A DNA stretch of 64,000 bases from Pseudocercospora fijiensis CIRAD86 (Eukaryota; Ascomycota; Dothideomycetes; Mycosphaerellales; Mycosphaerellaceae). Under the pieces are notes generated by a model. It made no database searches. It was not told the DNA's origin and was given only the letters and a program-made list of their open reading frames with translations. Positions 43,540 to 53,479 of the stretch are shown here, piece after piece. Location: the NCBI RefSeq assembly GCF_000340215.1, contig NW_006921555.1, forward strand, positions 124,001 through 188,000, written 5' to 3'. The position numbers and the translations under genes are program-made. Within the stretch, counting starts at the first letter, position 1. Every line of letters begins with the position of its first letter.

Positions 43540-44950
43540 GAAGTAGATTAGACGCTTCTTCTTCTACGTTATACCTCTAATAATATCCTATTCGACTTCT
43601 AGGTCTATCGCTACGTTCCTCGCTATATATATGCTATTACCTCGCCCTACCTTTAGCTCCTTCTCGATATATTTAAAGCTAGCCCTACGGGTCTTATAGT
43701 AATACTTATTCGCCTTAGACGAAGTATAACCCTTACTCGGTGTTTTTATATTAGGGCTAGCTCGAGCGCGTAACTTATTATCTAGATAATAGGCTACCGA
43801 TATAAACTTCTTAGAGTACTCCTTAAGGCGAGAAATACGGCGCTACTACGTAGCTTAATCTATTACGCGAATAGTATTATAACGTAGGAAATAATAGATA
43901 TTAGTAGTACGGTTTATCTCTTTAGGAATCTACCTATACTAGTAACGAAGCGATACCGAAAAGGGCTAGGAATGTACTAGTATATTAAAGGGATTCCTAG
44001 GGCTATCCTTATAGTATTAGTAAGACCTAGAAGGTAGCTTCTTATATACTTCCTAAATTTCTAGCTTCGTCTTCGAGTTAATTGCTCTACTTCTATTACC
44101 CTCTATCTTAACCGTCTAGCGTCGCTAAATATATCTAAAGTAAACTAGCTTACGGAGCGTAGGTATATCCTATAAGATAGGAGGATTAGTATTAGCCTTC
44201 TTAATTAGCTAGGAAGATTAGACCCCGTAGTGGTTTAGATTAGTTTGGTTTAGTTTGCTAAGCCGAAATTCTAGTTTCGTTTAGTTTAGTTTGCTAAGAA
44301 ACCGGTATACGGACCGGTTTACCGGCTACGTACTAGCTACGGATAAAGCCCTAACCTAAAATACGCCGGAATACGTCTAAATAGCCTAGAGTATAGATAT
44401 TATCGTACAGTATATATAATATAGAGCCCTATTATATTCCGGACTGGATCCGAGGTCGTCGTAGTTTAGTCGGATTTTCTTAGAAACTAGTTTAGACTAG
44501 CGGGATAGTAAACTAAACCGGAACTAAACCGGAGGGATACTACTAAGAAACTAAACTATATACGATTTATAGTTCGCAAACCGAACTACTATAGGGTCTA
44601 AGGAAGATATCGCTATCCTATCGATATAGTAGGCCTATATAAGGCGCTACTACTACGGATCTAGTATTAGTATAGTACTATACCGAGCGTAGAACTCTAG
44701 TATACTAGACGAGCTATTAAGAGTCGAGGGAGAAAGTAGAGGTATCGAACTATTATTTAATATAGTTACTAACCTAATAGAAGAAGACCGGCCTATATCG
44801 ATTAGCTACTAAAGCTATCGTAAAACGCCGCCGATACTTATTCCGCGTAGGTCCGTTTATATTTAGCTTATCGAAATTACAATAGTTAAAAATACTATCC
44901 CTAGCTAGGATTAGTAATAGCGTAGGACGTTATAGTGTATTAAAGCCTTA
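43540..44950 (-). pseudogene. Antisense coding-like frame between pol and 3' LTR of chromovirus C
   Basis: On the minus strand a frame with few stops runs from about 44.94 to 43.54 kb and is split by MITE copy 3. It reads IGRSSSIRLVTILNNSSIP (about 44.78 kb). After the MITE it has IKKANTNPP, KLPSRSY, then RASPNIKTPSKGYTSSKANK near 43.74 kb, YIEKELKVGRGNSIYIARN near 43.66 kb and a W/stop-rich end. The coding-like quality is better here than on the plus strand. I recognise no family. It may be a gene carried by the element in antisense. Reading it as real is inference. Confidence 0.3.
44219..44600 (+). mobile_element. hAT-type MITE, copy 3 (382 bp)
   Basis: The ends are TAGACCCCGTAGTGG and CTACTATAGGGTCTA. 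AGGAAGAT flanks it on both sides (44211-44218 and 44601-44608), a perfect 8-bp duplication. It is the least mutated copy, keeping several TG and CA dinucleotides near its left end. It has a single unit of the internal 10-mer. Subterminal TTTAGTTTAGTTT motifs are present at both ends. Confidence 0.88.
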
Positions 44951-45089
44951 AATTGTAAAAATAGTTTAACAATTAATAACTAATTTGTTATTACGAAGGC
45001 TAGTTATAGTAAACAAGAATAAAGCGGATTAAAGGAAAAGGTACTGCCTTAAGTATAGAGCCTACGAGGGCGAATTACTATACCTTTGC

Positions 45090-45320
45090 TACTATCCTAT
45101 AGCCGTAACGACTACGTACTACGTAACTAAAGGAAACCGGTAAGAAGGGCAGGTAATAGGTAGTAGAGTAGCTAATCTAAGCCTCGTAGTACGAGGCTAG
45201 TAATAACGGGCAATAGGCGCGAGGTTGCTTCTAGGCTATAGTCTAGAATAGGCAGTAGAGTAACTAATAGGCAATAGGCGTAAGGTTGCTAGTAAACTAT
45301 AATCTAGAAGTAATAACGAA
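45090..45320 (+). repeat. Imperfect direct repeat of about 85 bp with AATAGGCG motifs
   Basis: Two imperfect units (GGCAATAGGCGCGAGGTTGCT at about 45.21 kb and a matching block at about 45.27 kb) lie just before the end of chromovirus C. A short hairpin, GCCTCGTAGTACGAGGC, sits at about 45.18 kb. No coding role is visible. Confidence 0.55.
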
Positions 45321-45500
45321 AGTATATCGCGATATACTCGGTACTATATCGAAGCTACCCTATATCGACGAGGAATGCGATCCTACTACCTTACTACCGT
45401 AAATCTATACCTATAACGGTCCCCCGAGTATATCCGTCTCCTATATAACTACCTTATTCCCTAGTAACTACTACCTAAGTAGCCTATAATAGTTTACCTT

Positions 45501-45513
45501 AAGGAGGGGGGAT
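45501..45513 (+). other. Polypurine tract of chromovirus C
   Basis: AAGGAGGGGGGAT lies just before the 3' LTR start TATTAGGGAA at 45516. Confidence 0.8.
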
Positions 45514-45515
45514 AC

Positions 45516-45706
45516 TATTAGGGAACCCTAATTCGTAACTAATTCGTAAGCTCCTTAGTAGCGCTACGTAGCTAATTCGTAAGGCTTAGCGTACTTTAAA
45601 AAGTCTCTATTTACTCTCTCTCCTTTCGAGTCCTTTAGGTATTATTATATAGAGAAATCTAACTCCTACGTCGTACCTATATACCTATTCATTTACTCCC
45701 CTTATA
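45516..45706 (+). repeat. 3' LTR of chromovirus C
   Basis: 191 bases, equal in length to the 5' copy, and followed by ATAGC. It retains CA in ATTCATTTACT where the 5' copy has TA, an example of asymmetric CpA loss between the two LTRs. Confidence 0.9.
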
Positions 45707-45711
45707 ATAGC

Positions 45712-46390
45712 CTTATAAATATATTAAGCTCCTTAGACTATACCTTTAGTAGTAGCTTCTAAAGAGGATAGATACGATACTATAGATACTTTTATAGAGG
45801 TTACTTCTTCTAGTTCTCGAACTGTCGATTCTAAATATAATAGTATACTACTAGGTTCTTTAAAGGTTCTATTTACAAATTAATTAAAACTCTAAGTAAC
45901 TATAGTCCCCTTCTATATTATGCCTTATTTATAATATCCTAGCTCTCTAGGCTCTAGGTTATTCTTTAAGCGGCTAATAGTATTAATTATTTCTATTGTT
46001 TCTTAATACTTAAAATAGAATTTAAAGTGGTTAAAATATCTATTTTAAAAAGAAATGTTTAGAATTAACTTGTTTAGGATAATTTATTTACTAAAGTATA
46101 TTCAAAGTATTCTTAGAGTTGGCTTTATTCTATATTTGTAATATTAGGCTCTTCTCTACTAGAAGTTCTAAAATATCTAAGGATTTAGTTTTAATATCTT
46201 TATCTATAGTATTATTATTTATATACTTAAAATAGGCCCTTTGTACTAATAGGGACTCTATCTATAAATACTAAGTCATTTAGTTTTATTATCTATTTAA
46301 AAACTACAACTATAAGTTTCCTTATTAAAATATATATTTATTACTTTATTCTATTAGATTCTTTACTTAATTAAGAGATCTTATAAATTT
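45712..46390. other. AT-rich, lightly RIP-marked spacer
   Basis: AT-rich. Unlike its surroundings it keeps several TG dinucleotides (AAGTGG, AAATGTT, TTGTTT, TTGGCT) and few CpG. No ORF or RNA gene is recognisable. Confidence 0.5.
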
Positions 46391-46735
46391 ATCGCTTAGT
46401 TTAAGGGAAAGGGCGTTCTTATTTACTTATAGTTATTAGATATAAACTACTAACCGCTAGTAAATAAGACCTTAGGAGTATTTACGTACTATCTATATTA
46501 TATATAGATAAACAAATAGAGTAAGGAGGGTAGCTTAGCGAATGATCGCCTATATAGTATAAGAAGTAGTCCTAGGCGCGGAGGTACTACGCCTACTTTA
46601 GATAACTAGTTTCGCCTATATATATATCTCTACTCTATTAATTGCTCGGTTTAGGAGAGAGGGCGTTTTTATTTACCTATAGATACTAGATATAAGCTCC
46701 TAACTACTAGTTAATAAGGCCTATTAGTAGTATTA
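46391..46735. repeat. Pair of direct repeats of about 90 bp
   Basis: 46391-46480 and 46641-46730 share GGGCGTT-T-TTATTTAC, TATAG-TA-TAGATATAA and ACTACTAGT-AATAAG blocks in the same order. They are about 160 bases apart. They could be short LTRs of a small element or a segmental duplication. The spacer holds nothing recognisable. Confidence 0.55.
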
Positions 46736-46739
46736 ATAG

Positions 46740-49700
46740 AAGAACTTAGAGCCTAGACTCGTAGAGCGATAATAAGTCCCGGAATATAAGCCCTTAGATA
46801 GTCTAATAGGAGTGCGCTATCGTTATTATATTAAGTACTTTTACGAGCGCCGTTTAGTAAATAGTAGCTTAATCGACTCTAGTTACTAAGTATTAGATAG
46901 ATAATCTAGTATTAGGCGTTTGTTTAATTAAGCCTTCGGCTATAGCCTATCTTAACCGAAGATAGCTATAGGGCCCTTTATAGATACCGGTCCTCTAGTT
47001 CGGCCCCGGCTACCTAGGGTAGAAAGCTACTCTTTGTTACTAAGCTTATAATACCGCTTAGAGATAGAAGTTATCTAGCGACCTAGGGCTATAATCTAAT
47101 TATCGAGTACTCTATTATCGTATATATACTATATAGCGCTATAGCGAAGCGAATATCTAGTATAACGTAAGTAGTCTATACTCGCTAGTATACGATACTC
47201 CTTTAGGTACTTTTATACTACCGCTCTTAAGAAGCCTCCCTCGCTTAGTTAGAATAGAGGCGCTACTATACTATAGGAGCTACCTATGTCGTACTACTAG
47301 AAATATTATATTATATTTAGTACGGCGTAGGTATATCTAGACATAGTAGCCATTACAACTATAGTACCTTTATACCCGACGCCTATCCTAGACCTCTTTA
47401 ACCTTAAAGAGAGGTAGTCTTACTTTACGCTAATATAAAGGTTACTAGCCTCTATATAACTAAATCTTTCTCTTTATAGATAACTTTACCTAACCGTAAG
47501 AAGCTACTCTAGACAAGTAAGAAGGCGGTATTAAGGACGTAGTTATTATATAGGGTAGCGGTACTACTAAGGCGGTATATATCGTAAGTAGAGAGGGCTT
47601 CTAGCCTATAGAGGTACGAGTTGCTAGCGGAACAATAGACTTAGTCCTACGTATCAATCGTTTAAGTGCCGGAGATATAAATATAGTAGTATCTTAACCG
47701 ATATTAAAACTATATAATCGTAGTACTATAGTATAAGACTCTATACTCTTACTAGATAGCTATAGACCGAAGTAACCGACTACTTAAGCCGTAAAAAATT
47801 TATAAATATCTTTAGCTCTTATAAGCTACGCCTCGAAGTCCTTTTTTAGGTACTATAGCTTATATTTTATAATACTAAAGGCGTACGCCTTTCGTATATT
47901 AGGCGCTAGTCTATACTATAGTAGAGTATAGAACGAGGAGCTATAAGACCGGTTATTTGTTACCTTATCGAGGTGCTTTCTATCGACGAGGACGATAGAT
48001 ATAGATAGATTAACTAGAATATATAACTAGCTAGTTATACTATTCTATACGCTCTGAATTTAGTTAACGACGCTATAATTCTTTACTAGAATTATTAGGC
48101 AATTGTCTAGAGAATAGTTAAGTAGATACTTTAGTATATTCTCGAGTACTTAGTAAAGCCCGTCTAGTAAGATATAAAATAGACATATACCTATTTATAG
48201 ACTAAAAAGAAGGTAGCTTTATTATATTATCGTCCTACTATTTAAGAGCTAGTAGCTAGCGGTACTAGATATAAATAGATACTATCCGGAAAGTATCCCT
48301 AATATTACGGTTAATAACAATTTCGCTATGTCTAGCGGAGCGCATACGGTTTAGAATAGCCTTAAAACGGACGTAGTTAACTACTCTATATTTAGTAGAA
48401 ATTTTACTATTAATAGACGATCCTCTTAGCTATAAGAGATTATAAATCCTTTACTATTTTCCGCCTAGCTCTAGTCTAAGTCCTAAGAGTAATAGAATAA
48501 TTTCTAGCGCTACCGCTAAGACTCTATCGCTTGTAAGACTAGCCTCGAGATTACCGGTAAAAGTAGAAGAGGCTTCGGTAGCTAACCTATAGTTACGCGA
48601 CCTTCTCGCCTATCTATTTCTAATATATATTATATTATAACCGAACCTTTTAAGATAAAATAGAACGGATAGTAGCTCTTTAGGATAATAATAGAGTATT
48701 TATTACTAAGCGAGCGGGTTAAGAGTTATAGTATTTAGCGGAAGGTTAGCTAGCTCCTTTAGATAATAGGCGCGATAGGATAGCATTATGTTTAGCTATA
48801 AGTTAGTAAAGAAGATAATACGAGAAGGCGCTTTAACTACTAATAGTAGCTATATAGCGAAGTATTATATAACTAGCTCTTATATCTTTTTAATCTTAGT
48901 ATCGTTATTTTAAGGCTACTTTCTATTACGCTTTAGATAGCTATCGAAGCGATATTTATCCTTCTTATACTACTTATAAATATAATAGAGTACTTAGGGA
49001 TATAGCTTACTATACTCGTAGAGGTTCTATTTTATAGAAGGGTCCTTACGCTTACTAGTATTATCCTTCTTCTTACCGGCTCTAGTATCTATAGTAGGCT
49101 AGCTATCCTCTAGAACGAGCGAGACTACGTACTCTAGTAATAAGTAGATATAAGAGAAAGTAGGGTCGATAATCTATAATAAGGAGTCGGTTACTCTATA
49201 GCTATAGGTATCTATATAAGTAGCTATAGCGAGATATTCTACTACGTTCTTCTAGGAGTATTACTATATCTAACTAAGTACCTAGATAGCGATAAGGCTA
49301 ATATACTATAATAGTAGGAGATTATCCTTACTAAAGAATCTATCTAAATAGAGCCTAAAGAAGCTAAAGCCCTCGCGCTAAGTAGATATAGTATTAAAAT
49401 ACTAAAAGAGGACAAATAAAGCTAGAAAACCTAGGTCGTAGCGTTATTGCCTAATAAGGCCTAGCGCCTAGCTAGTCGTAAGTCTAACGCGAATCTAGTA
49501 TATCCGAAATCGGGTACGATAGATATTAGCTAGTACTAGCTTATCTTAGTTAGCGATAGCTAAGTATTGTTAAATATTAACTAGGGTATTTAGGAGATAC
49601 TTTAAGCGGGGCAAACTAGTATATACCTTGTTTCTTAATTAGGTATAGTACCGGTAGTAGCCGTCGACCTAGGAGTCCCCTATAGAGTTCTACTAACCTC

Positions 49701-49800
49701 TAGATCCTTCTAGGATCTACTAGTTAATATTAAGTTACTAAGAAAGAAATCCTAGGTAACTTACAACTAATAGAAGGGCCTAGAAACCGGTAGAAAGTTG
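46740..49800 (-). pseudogene. Unidentified decayed coding-like stretch
   Basis: Minus-strand frames with moderately spaced TAG/TAA run through most of this interval and switch phase more than once. Readable pieces include ATEASSTFTGNLEASLTSDR (about 48.55 kb), RFKAILNRMRSARHSEIVI (about 48.35 kb) and ESYTIVLRLYSFNIG (about 47.7 kb). I recognise no domain. The composition is aliphatic and helical. It lies between chromovirus C and the copia element and could be another element's protein or a lost host gene. Confidence 0.25.
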
Positions 49801-50680
49801 CTATTTTAAGAGAGAACTTCTATACGTTCGATCGCTACTAGAATAACTAGTTCTGAAAATGCAATTACGATAAAAACTAGGGGTGCCTAGTAGTACGCGT
49901 AAGCTATTACGTACCTCTAGAATAGTATAGGACCCTAGTAGCTAATATATAATAAGGCGACGAGTGTCGCTATTTAGGTAGATAAGCAATTTTACTATAA
50001 CCTACTCGATTACTAGTGCTATATCTTCCGATACCTCCTACGAGTTCCGTTCGACTATATATTATACCCTCGAAGAAATTATACGCCCGGCTTGCTCGTA
50101 ACAACTCGGAAACGACTCGGAAAATATAATAATAGATACCTATAAATCTATAGAGCTATCTATATCCTCGATCTCCCTATCGGATAGCCTCGATAATAGG
50201 CAATCCTATCGATTTATACGAATAAGAAGAACGATAGAAAAGGCTATTTCAGAGCTTCGGAGTTTCTTTAGGGAATAGAATAACCTTCGAACCGAACGGA
50301 ACGACCGAACGGAACCGGACTAATAAAGAGTCTAAAGATCTAATATATATAGAAACGTATATTTATTATAGATAAGATTATTTAGATATAATAACTAGAT
50401 AATACTGCCTATAGAAAACCTAGCTATAGGAGGCTTTGTCTTATCTAGATTAATATCTATAGATGCGATAATATTAGTTATCTATAAATTACCTAATATA
50501 ATACTATTATAGGAAAACTATCTATACTATTATATATGTAATACTATAACTATTATCTAAGTATATAGCTAACTTACTAGAAGACAAAGAATATCTATAA
50601 TTTATCTATAGTAAGACATCTATAAATCAACTCTCTAACTATAATAATATAGGATCTATAGAACCTAAAGATAGACTAAC
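49801..50680. other. Spacer that may include the copia 5' LTR
   Basis: A small repeated motif, CCGAACGGAA, occurs around 50295-50325. From about 50.35 kb the sequence becomes AT-rich and could be the 5' LTR and leader of the copia element, since gag-like reading begins near 50.87 kb. I could not find a matching 3' LTR, so this is unproven. Confidence 0.35.
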
Positions 50681-50869
50681 ATCCTACTAAAGGTAAAGAT
50701 AAACCGCCAAACTACGCGATAAAATATCTAAGGAGATATGTCTCTTAGCGATAAGTCTTTTACGTTTAGCCGCCTTTAGGATAACGAAACTTTATATTAT
50801 AGTCTTAAAGTATAAAGTCTTATCGAGTAGAGAAGAGTTATTTTAGACCTATAATAGAGGATATTATAG

Positions 50870-52130
50870 ACGAAGAAATCAAGGCTAAAGCCCTAGCTAT
50901 CCTTCGACTAACTATAGGGGACGGACCCTTATTATAAATTTAGAGTAAGAGGGACTCGAAAAAAGCTTAAAATACCCTTAAAATGCTATACTCCCCTAAG
51001 TAATTTAATTCTAAATACCTCCTACTAAGGGAGTTATTCTAAGTAACTTTAAAATCGACGAATTAGAGTCTAGGGAAGTTAAGCTTCCTAAATAATTTGT
51101 AAAAGCCTAGACTCTAAATAAATTAGGCGATAAGTACGAGTCTTTTATACCTAGCTTAACTTAAATATTACGAAAAGACAAGAAGAGCCTTAAATAAGAA
51201 GATTTATACTCTAATCTACTAGACGAATCGAGACGATATAGTAATAAAGAAAAAGGTATAGTATTATATATTAAGTCTAATTCGCCTAAGAATATATTAT
51301 CTCAAAAGCTACTTAAACGCCTATAGATATAAGACCGTATCTAAGAAATATATATAATATAGAAGGACGGACACTTAAAAGATACTTGCTACTATAAAGA
51401 CCCTCCTAAAGCCTAAAAATAGTTTAATCCTAATAAAGGTAACCCTAGTAGTAGTAGAAATAATACGTACTTTACTAAAACTAGAGAACTAGACGATAAG
51501 GAATCTTTAGACGAAGAAGAGTATCTTTATTTATCTATAGATATATTATCTATCTAGTAGTTCTAGTATAGAATAAGCCTATTCTTCTCTAGAATCGTCT
51601 AGCTATACCGCTTTTACCTTAGATAGCGCTCCTAGATATATTATAAGTAATTAGTCTTACTTTGTAACTTATATTAACAAACCTAATACTAGCTAGAAAA
51701 TAGGGTAATACCGGACCTATATCCGCCTACGGAATAGGCGATATAGTTAATAGTACGATTTAAAGCTATTTCTAAAACTTTATATTACTCTTACTAAAAT
51801 TTAATATAAGCCTAAGAAGCTTGTCGTATTTAGATAACTACGAGGTTAAGGACCGGCTTAGAAACGGTATAAGAGAACTTTATAGTAAGAAGAGAGCTCT
51901 AACAACTAAGGCTCTTAGAGAGACATCCCTTAATAAGCGAGAAGTTTCTAAATATATACCGAATTAGCTTTAAAGAGAGCCCTAAAAGTCGAACAAGCTT
52001 TTACTATAGACTCTAAGGATAAGTCTATAATTAGTATAACCCGCTAGGATACACTAGCGCTAACACTAGAAGAACTATATTTAAAGAGAACTAAATATTA
52101 ATATTCTAAGAAAAACGATATATTTATTAA
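50870..52130 (+). pseudogene. gag and protease region of the copia element
   Basis: The frame shows RDSKKA-stop-NTLKMLYSPK near 50.96 kb, typical of the UBN2-type Gag (I-x-D-S-K-E-A-W-x-x-L). The zinc-knuckle remnant DGHLKDTCYYKDPP lies near 51.37 kb, where part of the C-x2-C-x4-H-x4-C pattern (H and the last C) survives. NPNKGNPSSSRNN and an acidic stretch, KESLDEEEYLYL, follow. The protease part beyond 51.6 kb is badly eroded. The frame breaks off at the LINE. Confidence 0.7.
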
Positions 52131-52176
52131 ATCTATATATATATAAAATAGGAAAGACATATCGACTATTAAAACA

Positions 52177-53440
52177 ATGGCAGCGAACAACTAGAGACGA
52201 AGGGAAGATAGTTAAGAAGGAAGGGAGGACGAATAGAAAGCACTATATACTAGGGCAGAGGAGGTGCTAAAGGCGGAAGATAGAAGAACCCCTAAGAGGG
52301 CATATAGGATAATAATCTTAGAACTCCTTAAAGGACTAAAAGCAATCCACAACTAGGCAAGCTACGTAATTACAAAGGTAGCTAATACAGTCGCAGCAAA
52401 GATTACGAAGAAACAACAGGAGACAAGCCTAAACTACTATACCTAGGCAGCAGTAGCTAGTTAGGAGGCGCCAAAACCCCCGAGGACAGTAGTTAGAGTC
52501 TATATCACGGACCTATAGGAGCAAAAGGAAATCTAAGGACTTATAGGGAAGGAGATTGTAGAAAGAATTACAGTCAAAGAGGTAATTAGGGCTAGGAACG
52601 AAGGTAAAGGGGTAATCAAGCTATTTATAGTACAAGAGCAGGACAAAAAGAAGCTAGAAACACAAAAAGAATGGACAACTAAGATAGGAAAAACAGCAAA
52701 GGTCTCCTAATAGCAATTTATAATTATAGCCTATAGTATAATAAGAAGCTTTAAGGAAGAATAGGATATTAGGAGCCTACAGAGACAAAACTAAGCTATA
52801 TACCTAGGCCTAAAGATCACAAAAGTAGTATAGATTAAAAGGAAAATCGAAGAGACTAAGAAGTAGTCTTCCCTAATTATCTAGATAGGGAGTATAGAGC
52901 AAGCTAATATAGTGCTAGACTAGGGGCTGTTCTAGGACTTTGAAAGATTAGAAACAGAGATATATAGAAGCAACTATAGGATAATGTAGTGCTTCAAATG
53001 TCAACACTATAGACACTTAGCAGCTAAGTGCACAAAGACAACCAACACCTGCTCCTATTATATAGGGGATTACTAGGTCAAAGAATACAAAGCATATAAG
53101 GGAGAAGCAAGATATACATACTACACTAAAAGATACCCCTCTTAGGCGAAGGAATGCCTAGTAAGAATATAGGCAGCTAGGAAGGCAAAGGAAGCTAGAA
53201 TCAATATACTAAAAAGATATATAATAAGCTAGGGCAGCTAGATATAGAAGCAACCTAGCTAAGTGCTACAAAAGAGGTCTAGATAAGATAATAGGTTCAC
53301 ATTTAGGGCCTTACTAGCACAAGAGAGTCACTAGCAACTAGGGAGACTAAGATACCTTAATATTATAGGAAAGGAAGCAGGGTAGACAAAGCTCAGTTAA
53401 ATGTTAGTCTAAAGTGAGGGAAGACTAAAGGAAAGCTTAT
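52177..53440 (+). pseudogene. LINE ORF1 (RNA-binding, zinc knuckles)
   Basis: ORF1 proteins bind the element's RNA. I chose the ATG at 52177 because it follows an A-rich leader (AAAACA) and starts a frame that runs without shift for at least 270 codons. It begins M-A-A-N-N. A charged N-terminal region comes first, then KGLKAIHN, KVANTVAAKITKKQQ and a Pro-rich linker EAPKPPRT. An intact C-x2-C-x4-H-x4-C knuckle, CFKCQHYRHLAAKC, sits at 52990-53031. A second knuckle follows (NTCSYYIGDY), with a Cys lost to Tyr. Nearly all internal TAG codons sit where Trp is expected. Confidence 0.8.
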
Positions 53441-53479
53441 AGGGAAATGATATAGATAAAACCTAATAAACATTATAAC

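Larger units (their letters stand above)
37119..45706 (+). mobile_element. Ty3/gypsy chromovirus C, complete, with two nested MITEs
   Basis: 5' LTR 37119-37309 and 3' LTR 45516-45706 are both exactly 191 bases, start TATTAGGGAA and end CTTATA or CCTATA. They are flanked by a perfect 5-bp duplication, ATAGC (37114-37118 and 45707-45711). Inside are gag, protease, reverse transcriptase, RNase H, integrase and chromodomain in the Ty3/gypsy order, then about 2.3 kb before a polypurine tract. Two hAT-type MITEs (41597-41980 and 44219-44600) are inserted in opposite orientations. Stops are of the RIP type. Confidence 0.9.

Noticed and set aside
46740..49800. Starship-type tyrosine recombinase (DUF3435)
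   Set aside because: A few residues in the minus-strand reading vaguely suggested it, but no catalytic R...H-x-x-R...Y pattern could be placed.
50350..50680. Copia 5' LTR
   Set aside because: The position is right, but no matching 3' copy was found after 61.7 kb, so I did not annotate it as an LTR.
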